From the NCBI GenBank assembly GCA_003446295.1, contig DMBB01000031.1, positions 1 through 11,263 of the forward strand: a stretch of DNA of 11,263 nucleotides, given 5' to 3'. The notes under the pieces were generated by a model, which saw only the letters and a list, made by a program, of their open reading frames with translations, ran no database searches and was not told where the DNA came from. The position numbers and the translations under genes are program-made. Source of the stretch: Erysipelotrichaceae bacterium. Lineage in GTDB: Bacteria > Bacillota_I > Bacilli_A > Erysipelotrichales > Erysipelotrichaceae. Positions within the stretch are counted from its first letter, which is position 1, and each line of letters opens with the position of its first letter. Positions 1 through 5,513 of the stretch are shown one piece after another.

Positions 1-1175
1 TGACCTCTGATCTCAGCTTCGTCACGGACTCCTCCAAGGCTCATCTTGACGAATTTTCTGTCAAGGCTTCTTGCAATACTCTTGGCAAGTGATGTTTTGC
101 CGACACCCGGAGGACCGACAAGGCAGAGGATCGGGCTGTTCAGATTGCCCGTCATCTGTTTGACTGCGAGGTACTCCATGATGCGTTCCTTCACCTTTTT
201 CAGGCCGTAATGATCTTCATCCAGGATCTGTTTGACTTCCTTCAGATTCTCATTGTCTTCTGTGCACTGCCACCAGGGAACTTTCAGCAGCCAGTCAAGA
301 TACGTACGGGAAACAGAAGCTTCTCCGGATCCCGGAGGCAGCATTTCATAGCGTCTCAGTTCTTCTCTTGCCTTTTCCTTGACATGTTCCGGATACGGGT
401 TTTTCTCGATCATTTCCCGCATCTGTTCCGTGTCATCGGACATGCTGGTCGTATCGCCGAGTTCTTCTTTGATCGCCTTCAGCTTTTCTCTCAGATAGTA
501 TTCCTTCTGGCCATCGTCGATGTGTTCCTTCACCCTGTCATTGATCGTTGCTTCGATCTGGCTGAAGCGCTGCTGTTTTTCAAGCTCGGCAATGATCATC
601 AGCATTCTTTCGTTGACATCCAGTGTTTCCAGAAGCTTCTGTCTGACGGATGTATCCATCGGGAAATACTGTGAGATCTGGTCTGTCAGCGTGATTGCGG
701 AAACGCCGCGTGTCAGCTGGGAAATGACTTCTGCAGGGAATGAACTGCTCAGATTGCTGAATCGTTCAAATTCGGAAATGATGCGCTTTACAAGTGCCAT
801 CTCCTCCATCTGGTTGCCCTGGATATCATTCAGGACTTCGATATCAGCCATCATCATATCGCTGTTATTGTCAAGCTTGACAAGTCTTGCACGCTTCATT
901 CCCGTGAATGTTACGCGCATAAATCCTTCCTTGCGGCGGACGATCTTGATCTTGCTGAGCGTTCCGGTGCGGAAAAGGTTTTCTTCTTTCGGATCATCGA
1001 CCATGATGTCATTCTGGCATACGACCCAAACCATCGAATCATATGACTGTGAGGACGTGTTCACAGCATTGATCGATTTAGTACGGCCGACCTCGATCAT
1101 TGAATCGAGACCGGGGAACAGGATAATCCCTCTCGTTGCAACGACAGGAACTCTTACAATAGATTCATTACTCAT
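1..1175 (-). CDS. lon: ATP-dependent protease Lon (endopeptidase La), N-terminal part, cut by window edge
   Basis: Lon is a cytosolic AAA+ serine protease that degrades misfolded and selected regulatory proteins. Reading the minus strand from ATG at 1175 gives an open frame of 391 codons to the window edge, with no stop. It opens with [16 protein letters not shown], typical of the Lon substrate-binding (LON) domain, followed by a helical segment ([12 protein letters not shown], about residues 200-215) and the AAA+ module. The Walker A motif GPPGVGKT falls at residues 354-361, as expected for the family, and the visible part ends in [13 protein letters not shown]. The sensor motifs and the Ser-Lys protease domain lie beyond base 1. 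The start is supported by AGGAGGT at 1181-1187, five bases upstream. The gene follows tig after 83 bases, separated by a terminator-like hairpin, so expression could come from read-through of the CIRCE-controlled tig transcript or from an unseen local promoter. Identification is firm; only the fragment is visible. Confidence 0.97.
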   Translation of the reverse strand, partial: MSNESIVRVPVVATRGIILFPGLDSMIEVGRTKSINAVNTSSQSYDSMVWVVCQNDIMVDDPKEENLFRTGTLSKIKIVRRKEGFMRVTFTGMKRARLVKLDNNSDMMMADIEVLNDIQGNQMEEMALVKRIISEFERFSNLSSSFPAEVISQLTRGVSAITLTDQISQYFPMDTSVRQKLLETLDVNERMLMIIAELEKQQRFSQIEATINDRVKEHIDDGQKEYYLREKLKAIKEELGDTTSMSDDTEQMREMIEKNPYPEHVKEKAREELRRYEMLPPGSGEASVSRTYLDWLLKVPWWQCTEDNENLKEVKQILDEDHYGLKKVKERIMEYLAVKQMTGNLNSPILCLVGPPGVGKTSLAKSIARSLDRKFVKMSLGGVRDEAEIRG

Positions 1176-1180
1176 TGAGT

Positions 1181-1187
1181 ACCTCCT
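1181..1187 (-). promoter_or_regulatory. Ribosome binding site of lon (AGGAGGT)
   Basis: AGGAGGT lies five bases before the lon ATG and fixes that start. A 10-base palindrome, TTATCGATAA, at 1189-1198 sits immediately upstream. I see no convincing -35/-10 pair in the short gap between the tig hairpin and this site. Confidence 0.85.
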
Positions 1188-1216
1188 GTTATCGATAAAC
1201 AATAACCCATTTGGAT

Positions 1217-1243
1217 AAAATAAGACGCCGGGCGTCTTATTTT
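1217..1243 (-). terminator. Hairpin terminator between tig and lon
   Basis: The 12-base arms 1217-1228 and 1232-1243 are perfect inverted repeats around a 3-base loop. The core GACGC/GCGTC is flanked by A/T-rich arms, so each strand ends in TTATTTT. It lies 16 bases beyond the tig stop codon. The T-run is part of the stem, so it could be a leaky terminator that tunes lon expression from the tig promoter. Confidence 0.75.
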
Positions 1244-1258
1244 GTTAAATTCCGATTT

Positions 1259-2581
1259 TTATTCTGCTTCAGCAGGTGCTTCGGCAGGTGTTTCAGGTTC
1301 CTCTTCAGGCACGCCCTTAGCGGACTTCTTGACGAAGTCATATGCCTTCTGGGATCTGATGTCTGTCATCAGCATGTCACGGTCAACGAGTTCTTTGACG
1401 CGTTCAACCGGCATCTGATACATTTCTGACAGATTCTGATATTCTTTTTCGATCTCTTCTTCTGTCAGTTCCAGGTTTTCAGCTTTTCCGATCGCTTCGA
1501 GTACGAGGCGCATCTTAACGGATTTTTCGGATTCCTCGCGGAAGCTTTCTTTGAACTGTTCAGCTGTCTGTCCCATCATCTGCAGATAACCTGTCAGAGA
1601 CATGTTGTACTGCTGCAGCTGTGACTGGAGCTGCTGTACATGATTCTGGATCTCGTCCTCGATCATGACTTCAGGGATATTGACTTCAGCGTTGTCGCTG
1701 ACACGTCTGAACAGATCTTCATCTGCTTCTCTTGTAGCAATCTGTTTCTTGCTGTCTTCCAGACGTTTTCTGACGAGTGCCTTCAGATCATCAACTGTTT
1801 CCACGCCCGGAGCGTTGACATCCTGTGCAAAATCATCATCCAGTTCAGGAAGAACCTTTTCTGTAACTTCGTTGACCTTTACCTTGAACACAACATCTGC
1901 GCCGGCAAGATCTTCTGCATGGTAATCCTCGGGGAATTTCAGGTTCAGTTCTTTTTCATCTCCTGCCTTTACACCGACCAGCTGCTCTTCAAATCCGGGG
2001 ATGAAGCTTCCGCTGCCCAGCACAAGCTTGTATCCTTCAGCGGAGCCGCCTTCGAATGCTTCATCGCCTTTGAATCCCTTATAATCAATGTTGACTGTGT
2101 CACCCATTGCTGCAGGGCCTTCTTTTGTAACGATGTCGGAATACTGTTCACGCATACGGTTGATCTCTTTATCGAAATCCTCATCCGTTACCGTTGTATC
2201 TCCCATGTTGTAGTCGAGTCCTTTGTATTCGCCGAGCTTGACTTCAGGCTTGACTGTAAGCTTGAAGATCAGTTCTGCGCATTCATCGTTCAATGTTCCA
2301 AGATCCAGTTCGGGTCTTGCGACCAGTTCCAGATTGTTTGCTTTTACTTCTGCCTGCAGTACATCATTTGCGACTGCATCGACTGCTTCGTAATATACCT
2401 GCTGTCTGGGAATCCTCTTTTCAAGCATCTTTCTGGGTGCTTTTCCTTTTCTGAATCCGGGCAGTTCGATCGTCTTTGCGATCTTGTTGAATGCCTTATC
2501 ACAAGCCTTTGTCCAGACCTCTCCCTCTACTTTAGCGACAAGCTCGCCGGTTGAATTCTCTTTCAGTGTCCAAGTTGACAT
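1259..2581 (-). CDS. tig: Trigger factor, ribosome-associated chaperone and peptidyl-prolyl isomerase
   Basis: Trigger factor binds the ribosome at the tunnel exit (protein L23) and shields nascent chains. The 440-residue length is normal. The ribosome-binding signature GFRKGKAP is at residues 42-49 in the N-terminal domain. The FKBP-type isomerase domain spans about 155-245 (GDTVNIDYKGF at 160-170, FIPGFEEQLVG at 193-203). The remainder is the helical C-terminal chaperone domain, ending in an acidic Pro/Ala/Glu-rich tail (residues about 424-440). The start is supported by AAAGGAG nine bases upstream. Transcription probably starts at the TTGACA/TATGAT promoter around 2703-2731, which carries two CIRCE-like operators. 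That implies HrcA heat-shock control of a gene usually not regarded as an HrcA target. lon lies directly downstream; clpX, often found between tig and lon in Bacilli, is absent here. Confidence 0.98.
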   Translation of the reverse strand: MSTWTLKENSTGELVAKVEGEVWTKACDKAFNKIAKTIELPGFRKGKAPRKMLEKRIPRQQVYYEAVDAVANDVLQAEVKANNLELVARPELDLGTLNDECAELIFKLTVKPEVKLGEYKGLDYNMGDTTVTDEDFDKEINRMREQYSDIVTKEGPAAMGDTVNIDYKGFKGDEAFEGGSAEGYKLVLGSGSFIPGFEEQLVGVKAGDEKELNLKFPEDYHAEDLAGADVVFKVKVNEVTEKVLPELDDDFAQDVNAPGVETVDDLKALVRKRLEDSKKQIATREADEDLFRRVSDNAEVNIPEVMIEDEIQNHVQQLQSQLQQYNMSLTGYLQMMGQTAEQFKESFREESEKSVKMRLVLEAIGKAENLELTEEEIEKEYQNLSEMYQMPVERVKELVDRDMLMTDIRSQKAYDFVKKSAKGVPEEEPETPAEAPAEAE

Positions 2582-2617
2582 TTGTTGAAGCTCCTTTCAT
2601 CTATAATTACCTGTTAG

Positions 2618-2626
2618 AGTATAACA
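2618..2626 (-). promoter_or_regulatory. Possible secondary extended -10 promoter for tig (TGTTATACT)
   Basis: TGTTATACT on the minus strand is an extended -10 (TGn plus TATACT, five of six consensus bases) about 37 bases before the tig start. No good -35 lies at the proper distance. It could give CIRCE-independent basal expression, but it may be chance in an A/T-rich leader. Confidence 0.3.
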
Positions 2627-2674
2627 AACTTCGTCATGAACTGCTACACTTTTAACAGCGATATCTGTTTTCAT

Positions 2675-2701
2675 TTAGCACTCGCACCTGAAACCTGCTA
2701 A
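2675..2701. promoter_or_regulatory. CIRCE-like HrcA operator 1 (downstream copy, overlaps +1 of tig promoter)
   Basis: The CIRCE consensus is TTAGCACTC, nine bases, then GAGTGCTAA. Here TTAGCACTC at 2675-2683 is a perfect left arm. A spacer of exactly nine bases follows, then ACCTGCTAA at 2693-2701, which matches six of nine right-arm positions. It covers the expected transcription start (about 2696) of the tig promoter, where HrcA would block initiation or clearance. Confidence 0.8.
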
Positions 2702-2724
2702 AATCATACACAATGATTTTAGCA
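2696..2724. repeat. Perfect 12-base inverted repeat linking the two CIRCE copies
   Basis: TGCTAAAATCAT (2696-2707) and ATGATTTTAGCA (2713-2724) are exact reverse complements around five bases. The repeat is made of the inner arms of the two CIRCE copies and contains the -10 and much of the promoter spacer. It produces four alternating TTAGCA/TGCTAA half-sites across the control region. Confidence 0.85.
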
Positions 2725-2731
2725 CTGTCAA
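2703..2731 (-). promoter_or_regulatory. Sigma-A-type promoter of tig (TTGACA, 17 bases, TATGAT)
   Basis: On the minus strand TTGACA (2731-2726) is a perfect -35. A 17-base spacer follows, then TATGAT (2708-2703), five of six -10 bases. Predicted start is near 2696, giving a leader of about 115 bases to tig. The -35 lies within CIRCE copy 2 and the start lies within CIRCE copy 1, so promoter and operators are interlocked. Confidence 0.85.
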
Positions 2732-2745
2732 CAGCTGACTGCTAA
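2719..2745. promoter_or_regulatory. CIRCE-like HrcA operator 2 (upstream copy, overlaps -35 of tig promoter)
   Basis: TTAGCACTG (2719-2727), exactly nine spacer bases, then GACTGCTAA (2737-2745): each arm differs from CIRCE at one position. The palindrome extends outward as ATTTTAGCA/TGCTAAAAT (2716-2724 and 2740-2748). It covers the TTGACA of the tig promoter. Confidence 0.85.
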
Positions 2746-2816
2746 AATTCTATGGTTTTTACAGAAGATCACTTTTCGTGATGCGTTCATTGATATGTGT
2801 TTCCGCTTTTGATACG

Positions 2817-3503
2817 TTAAGATCTTGATTTTACGACCTGTTCTGCCCTGCGGTATGTATTGCCGTCATCCATCAGTTCACTGACTTCACGAATCGCTTC
2901 CAGTGCAATGAATGATGCTTCTTCTGTTTCATATGACAGCGGCAGATACAAATATGCCTGATGCACAAGTACTGATCTTGCCATTTCCAGCATTGCCGGA
3001 TCTTTACCGATCAGATCATCGAGCATGCTCAGCGCTTCACGGAAGCCCAGGCTTTTGCTGACAGGCGTCACCGCATCGCCCCAGAAGGTATATTCCATAC
3101 CGTCCTTTACGATCTCGAATTCTTCCTGTATTTCCTGTTCAGCGATTGCATCTATGAGCAGCGCGGCTGCTTCCGGAAGCGGATCATTCCTGAGATATGC
3201 TTTGAGATCGGAAATGTATGTGCGCAGATTTCTGTCAGAAAGCTGCTGTGCTGCAGTCAGCTGGCTGGCAGGATTCCCTCCCAGCATTCTCAGCAGATCA
3301 TCTGCAGACTTTTCGTGTGATTCGTTCTTCTCGGTCTTTGCATAAACAGCGTCTTTCTGTAGCTTTCTCAGTTCCTGTTCTATATCAGGCGGAATATACG
3401 GCATCGACAGTTCTTTCCTGATCAGGAACAGTGCTTCGTCAGCTTCGCCGTTTTTTGTCAGCTGTCTGATCTCATCCAGGATCTCATCATAGTAGCTGCT
3501 CAT
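2817..3503 (-). CDS. Conserved hypothetical cytoplasmic protein, DUF3196-like
   Basis: This 228-residue, acidic, mostly helical protein has no signal peptide or membrane segment. The N-terminus (helices, then a conserved-looking MPYIPPD at residues 34-40 and a coiled segment IEQELRKLQKDA) resembles the DUF3196 family of Mollicutes and Erysipelotrichia. That assignment is from memory and tentative. A central linker rich in Lys/Glu/Ser (55-68) leads to a helical C-terminal half with hydrophobic repeats that could form a TPR-like fold. No catalytic motif is recognised and I assign no function. The start is supported by AGAGG upstream (CTTTATATGAGAGGTTATTATG). The gene begins 26 bases after tRNA-Arg and ends 235 bases before tig. 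A weak hairpin at 2768-2782 (ATCAC/GTGAT) follows it but lacks a T-run. Confidence 0.8.
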   Translation of the reverse strand: MSSYYDEILDEIRQLTKNGEADEALFLIRKELSMPYIPPDIEQELRKLQKDAVYAKTEKNESHEKSADDLLRMLGGNPASQLTAAQQLSDRNLRTYISDLKAYLRNDPLPEAAALLIDAIAEQEIQEEFEIVKDGMEYTFWGDAVTPVSKSLGFREALSMLDDLIGKDPAMLEMARSVLVHQAYLYLPLSYETEEASFIALEAIREVSELMDDGNTYRRAEQVVKSRS

Positions 3504-3529
3504 AATAACCTCTCATATAAAGAAAAAAG

Positions 3530-3603
3530 CGTCCTGGGAGGGATTCGAACCCGCGACCACTCGCTTAGAAGGCGAGTGCTCTATCCAACTGAGCTACCAG
3601 GAC
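3530..3603 (-). tRNA. tRNA-Arg, anticodon UCU
   Basis: The minus strand folds as a complete cloverleaf. The acceptor stem GTCCTGG (3603-3597) pairs with CCAGGAC (3537-3531), with discriminator G at 3530. The D arm contains AGCTCAGTTGGATAGAGC. The anticodon stem is CTCGC/GCGAG around loop CTTCTAA, giving anticodon TCT at 3567-3569. The T arm carries GGTTCGAATCC. This reads AGA/AGG Arg codons. CCA is not encoded; the acceptor stem is followed by C and six T (3528-3523), which may end transcription. It sits 15 bases beyond the metallophosphoesterase stop codon. Confidence 0.98.
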
Positions 3604-3612
3604 AGCGAAACT

Positions 3613-3641
3613 ATAATATCAGAAGTGTTTTCTGATTTCAA
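3613..3641 (-). promoter_or_regulatory. Promoter of tRNA-Arg (TTGAAA, 17 bases, TATTAT)
   Basis: TTGAAA (3641-3636) and TATTAT (3618-3613) are separated by 17 bases on the minus strand. Predicted initiation is near 3606, three bases before the mature tRNA 5' end. The -35 lies inside the end of the upstream metallophosphoesterase gene, so the tRNA (and perhaps the gene after it) can be transcribed independently. Confidence 0.65.
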
Positions 3642-4128
3642 GCATTTCATATTCCATTCTTTTCGTTTCTATATGATCTTCGTACAAATTGACGATCATA
3701 TAGGTCGGTTTTGAACCGTCACGGTTATAACGGATACTCCCGGGATTGAGCAGAATGATACCGTCCGATTCAATTTCCGTATATATGTGTGTATGACCGA
3801 AAAACACGATCTGACAGCCCATGTTCTTTGCCCGCTTAACGAGCGGTGCAACATTGCGCCAGTACATATCATGATGTCCATGGCACAGCAAAATCTTGTA
3901 CTTATCGATCTGGATGGTCAGATATTCCGGAAGATCACCGTAATAGTCATTGTTTCCTCTCACACAGGCATATCCATGAAGCATTCTTTTAGGAAACTCA
4001 CTGTCTCCAAGATGAAAGAAATAGTCAGCTTCTTTTGAATATACCTGCCGTATCCTGACGATCGGCTCTTCCAGACCGTGATTATCACTCACGGCAACAA
4101 TTGTAACAGGCCAGTTCATGTCAAGCAT
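3619..4128 (-). CDS. YfcE/YsnB-family calcineurin-like metallophosphoesterase
   Basis: The 169-residue size is normal for the MJ0936/YfcE family of small phosphodiesterases with a binuclear metal centre. All signature motifs are in order: SDNHG at 14-18 (D15, H17), HLGD at 39-42 (D42), RGNND at 57-61, CHGHH at 82-86 and GHTH at 111-114, with NPGS at 128-131. Such enzymes hydrolyse model phosphodiesters with Mn or Ni in vitro; the natural substrate is generally unknown. It is predicted cytosolic. The chosen ATG at 4128 has GAGG four bases upstream; an internal ATG three codons later (4119) is also possible. The gene is followed directly by tRNA-Arg and preceded by a long gene-poor stretch with mobile-element debris. 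A weak promoter (TTCCGA, 18 bases, TATATT at 4144-4139) may drive it. Confidence 0.93.
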   Translation of the reverse strand: MLDMNWPVTIVAVSDNHGLEEPIVRIRQVYSKEADYFFHLGDSEFPKRMLHGYACVRGNNDYYGDLPEYLTIQIDKYKILLCHGHHDMYWRNVAPLVKRAKNMGCQIVFFGHTHIYTEIESDGIILLNPGSIRYNRDGSKPTYMIVNLYEDHIETKRMEYEMLEIRKHF

Positions 4129-4176
4129 TATACCTCATAATATACGAGGCTGCTAACATTTTTCGGAAAACCTCTG

Positions 4177-4332
4177 TCACAGGCTGTGATCCAACACATC
4201 TCCGACTGAACCAGCTTCCTGCTTCATCGACAGGTAACTGCATTGCGTGCAATGCCCGACATAGCTGTCTCCGCAGGCTTGAGATTCCAAGACTGACCGA
4301 TTCCGATGGTGCCTCACCGTATGGTCAGTCCG
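4177..4332 (-). pseudogene. tnpB (fragment): C-terminal remnant of an IS200/IS605-family TnpB (RNA-guided nuclease)
   Basis: TnpB proteins are RuvC-type nucleases encoded by IS200/IS605-family elements and guided by an RNA derived from the element's right end. On the minus strand an open frame of 51 codons ends at TGA 4179-4177. It contains ESQACGDS, then SMKQEAGS, in the order and spacing of the extreme C-terminus of Firmicute TnpB proteins (the ACGD and EAGS motifs just after the zinc-ribbon region). No RuvC or zinc-finger part is recognisable upstream, where the frame meets noncoding-looking sequence. The DNA also carries hairpins expected of this terminus: 4240-4255 (GCATTGC/GCAATGC, two-base loop) and CCTG/CAGG around 4219-4234. 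A further stem that I would expect near 4200-4216 appears degraded. I read it as a decayed element end. Identification rests on remembered motifs, not an alignment. Confidence 0.7.
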
Positions 4333-4336
4333 TTTT
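4291..4336 (+). repeat. Long nested hairpin with T-run, at upstream edge of the TnpB remnant
   Basis: GACTGACC (4291-4298) and GGTCAGTC (4323-4330) pair perfectly, enclosing a second stem ATGGTG/CACCGT (4306-4311 and 4315-4320) with loop CCT. On the plus strand it is followed by CCGTTTTT, so it resembles an intrinsic terminator in that direction. Its overlap with the TnpB reading frame makes it equally likely to be part of the element's structured end. Confidence 0.5.
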
Positions 4337-4381
4337 TGCATATTTGTAAAAGTTATTTCTGGTATTTGTGATTCATTTTCT

Positions 4382-4421
4382 GTTATCGTCAGATAACGGA
4401 CTGCTGCTGTTGATGCAGCAG
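4382..4421. repeat. Two adjacent perfect hairpins
   Basis: GTTATC-gtca-GATAAC (4382-4397) and CTGCTGC-tgttgat-GCAGCAG (4401-4421) lie three bases apart. Neither has a T-run directly after it on either strand. On the minus strand they follow the stop codon of the micro-ORF at once. Confidence 0.6.
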
Positions 4422-4425
4422 ACGT

Positions 4426-4461
4426 TTATGTATTTGATACATGTTTGTTCATGTGTTTCAT
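4426..4461 (-). CDS. Possible micro-ORF or leader peptide (11 residues, MKHMNKHVSNT)
   Basis: An ATG at 4461 is preceded by a textbook AAGGAGG (4475-4469) at seven bases and is read for 11 codons to TAA at 4428-4426. The same frame can be opened from a GTG farther upstream, giving about 40 codons. A candidate promoter, TGGAAC (4547-4542), 17 bases, TATATT (4524-4519), lies about 50 bases before the ATG. Right after the stop come two strong hairpins (4421-4401 and 4397-4382). This is the layout of a leader peptide with attenuator-like RNA, but the downstream sequence is only the TnpB remnant and then the metallophosphoesterase. No homologue is recognised. It could be a relic or chance. Confidence 0.3.
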   Translation of the reverse strand: MKHMNKHVSNT

Positions 4462-4608
4462 CAGGCTGCCTCCTTCATTGAACTTCTGAGTATCATTCTG
4501 CTTTTTCTCAGGTACTTTAATATACGGACTGATATCATGCAGTTCCACGAAATTATTTCATTGATTTTGCTGTGTACATTCATGATTCATGTGTAAATGC
4601 GCTCTTTT

Positions 4609-4617
4609 TGTTATAAA
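4609..4617 (+). promoter_or_regulatory. Extended -10 promoter (TGTTATAAA) of the small membrane protein
   Basis: TGTTATAAA is an extended -10 (TGn plus TATAAA). A good -35 is not visible. Predicted initiation near 4623 leaves a leader of only about 14 bases that contains the ribosome binding site GGGTGA. Confidence 0.55.
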
Positions 4618-4636
4618 ATGAATTCGGGTGAAGATT

Positions 4637-5020
4637 ATGAATATTAATTTGTTTCCGTTTAATTTTTATATATTTTATGCAGCGATCGTACTGCTGATCA
4701 TTTTCCTGGTAATGACTGTTGTCAAAGCCATGCCCCTCCTGAAAGCATTGGGTGATCTGAAACAGCCTCTTGAACAGATGTCAACGAGGGTTGCTGATGT
4801 CAGTGAAAAAGCAGGCAAGGTTACTGCTATGGTCAACAGTATTGTTTCCACAGTCAAAAAAGTCGTGCCGATCATGGTTCTGCTGAGCCTGGCTAATGAG
4901 TTCTATCAGGATTCTGAGGAGAACGGCATCAAGGAGTTCGGCAGAAGCACAGTCAAAGCGATCCAGAAACAGCAGGATGAAAAGAAGCTTGCCAAGAACA
5001 TCGCCAAGCTTCTAAAATAA
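4637..5020 (+). CDS. Small membrane-anchored helical protein, function unknown
   Basis: This protein of 127 residues (from the ATG at 4637) is the only clear plus-strand gene here. Residues about 8-32 form one strong membrane helix (FYIFYAAIVLLIIFLVMTVVKA). An amphipathic, probably coiled segment follows (about 36-75, with EQMSTRVADVSEKAGKVTAMV), then a moderately hydrophobic patch VVPIMVLLSL (about 77-86). A Lys/Glu-rich tail ends in KKLAKNIAKLLK. The layout recalls small DUF948- or YtxH-like envelope proteins, but I cannot assign it to a family. I prefer the ATG at 4637 because GGGTGA at 4626-4631 is well placed for it; a GTG at 4628 in the same frame has no ribosome binding site. It converges on the winged-helix gene and shares a terminator region with it. 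Confidence 0.75.
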   Translation: MNINLFPFNFYIFYAAIVLLIIFLVMTVVKAMPLLKALGDLKQPLEQMSTRVADVSEKAGKVTAMVNSIVSTVKKVVPIMVLLSLANEFYQDSEENGIKEFGRSTVKAIQKQQDEKKLAKNIAKLLK

Positions 5021-5045
5021 CGCACGGTTAATCCCATGTATGAAC

Positions 5046-5080
5046 AAAGCACTCAAACATTTCTGTCTGAGCGCTTTTTT
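5046..5080 (+). terminator. Intrinsic terminator, partly bidirectional
   Basis: AAAGCACTCA (5046-5055) pairs with TGAGCGCTTT (5068-5077) with one A-C mismatch, and an inner ACA/TGT closes the loop. Six T (5075-5080) follow on the plus strand. It ends the membrane-protein gene. On the minus strand it lies 28 bases beyond the winged-helix gene and could terminate that too, with a poorer T-run. Confidence 0.8.
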
Positions 5081-5107
5081 GTTGTCTGCAGAATACTTTC
5101 TATGATG

Positions 5108-5395
5108 CTATGCGTTAACGAACTGATATCCCCTGCCCCAGCGTCTTTTCACAAACTCCGGACGGGAGGGATCATGTTCGATCTTTTCCCTGATATGTCT
5201 GATATGTACTGCGATCACAGGACGGCATTCAAACGGGACTGCCTGCCAGATATACTGATACAGTTCTTCCGGTGAAACGCAACTACCGGAATGATCGATC
5301 AGATAATCAAGGATCTCGAATTCCCGGGGAGTCAGATGAACTGTTCCCTGCGGTGTTTCAGCTGTACGGCTGCTGTGATTGAGAGTAATGTTCAT
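5108..5395 (-). CDS. Stand-alone OmpR/PhoB-type winged-helix DNA-binding protein
   Basis: All 95 residues correspond to the C-terminal effector domain of OmpR/PhoB response regulators. LTPREFEILDYLI (22-34) is the typical first helix. SPEELYQYIW (41-50) leads into the turn, VIAVHIRHIREKIE (60-73) is the recognition helix, and VKRRWGRGYQFV (82-93) forms the wing hairpin. The usual receiver domain with its phosphorylated Asp is absent, and no sensor kinase lies nearby. The start is certain, with GGAGGTGA three bases before ATG, so it is not a clipped longer gene in this window. It would act in the cytosol as a DNA-binding regulator controlled by abundance or a partner. It lies downstream of the BlaI-M23 pair but is separated by a terminator. 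An inverted repeat, GCCTGG/CCAGGC (5446-5451 and 5405-5410), in its leader touches the ribosome binding site. Confidence 0.88.
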   Translation of the reverse strand: MNITLNHSSRTAETPQGTVHLTPREFEILDYLIDHSGSCVSPEELYQYIWQAVPFECRPVIAVHIRHIREKIEHDPSRPEFVKRRWGRGYQFVNA

Positions 5396-5460
5396 AATTC
5401 ACCTCCAGGCTAAATACTGCCTTCATACTGATACACGGAATTTATGCCTGGCAGGTCACA

Positions 5461-5495
5461 AAAAAATACAAAAATAATAAAACGGCACCCGTTTT
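5461..5495 (-). terminator. Terminator of the BlaI-M23 operon
   Basis: On the minus strand AAAACGG/CCGTTTT (5495-5489 and 5485-5479, loop GTG) is followed by a long T-rich tail (ATTATTTTTGTATTTTTTT). It starts 19 bases past the stop codon of the M23 gene. Confidence 0.8.
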
Positions 5496-5513
5496 GAATA
5501 CCGTTTGATCTGT

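Larger units (their letters stand above)
4340..4625. other. Gene-poor stretch between TnpB remnant and membrane-protein gene
   Basis: I see no conventional gene here. It holds two adjacent hairpins, GTTATC/GATAAC (4382-4397) and CTGCTGC/GCAGCAG (4401-4421), and a minus-strand 11-residue micro-ORF (4426-4461). A possible hairpin CTGAG/CTCAG lies near 4485-4512, and the plus-strand promoter of the next gene is at the right end. It may include decayed mobile-element sequence, but I recognise no transposase in it. Confidence 0.5.

Noticed and set aside
520..1218. Long plus-strand reading frame opposite lon
   Set aside because: The minus strand encodes unmistakable Lon; the plus-strand translation has no recognisable family or ribosome binding site.
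1640..2554. Plus-strand reading frame of about 300 codons opposite tig
   Set aside because: It is antisense to trigger factor. Its unusual Cys/Phe-rich composition is that of a mirrored coding frame.
2768..2782. Hairpin ATCAC/GTGAT after the DUF3196-like gene as a terminator
   Set aside because: The five-pair stem has no T-run following on the minus strand; too weak to call.
4140..4340. Possible plus-strand structured RNA (6S-like or riboswitch) ending in a hairpin with a T-run
   Set aside because: No known RNA consensus matched by eye, and the opposite strand reads as a TnpB C-terminus with motifs in the right order, which explains both frame and hairpins better.
4628..4636. GTG start for the small membrane protein
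   Set aside because: No ribosome binding site precedes it; the GTG itself is part of GGGTGA, which serves the ATG at 4637.
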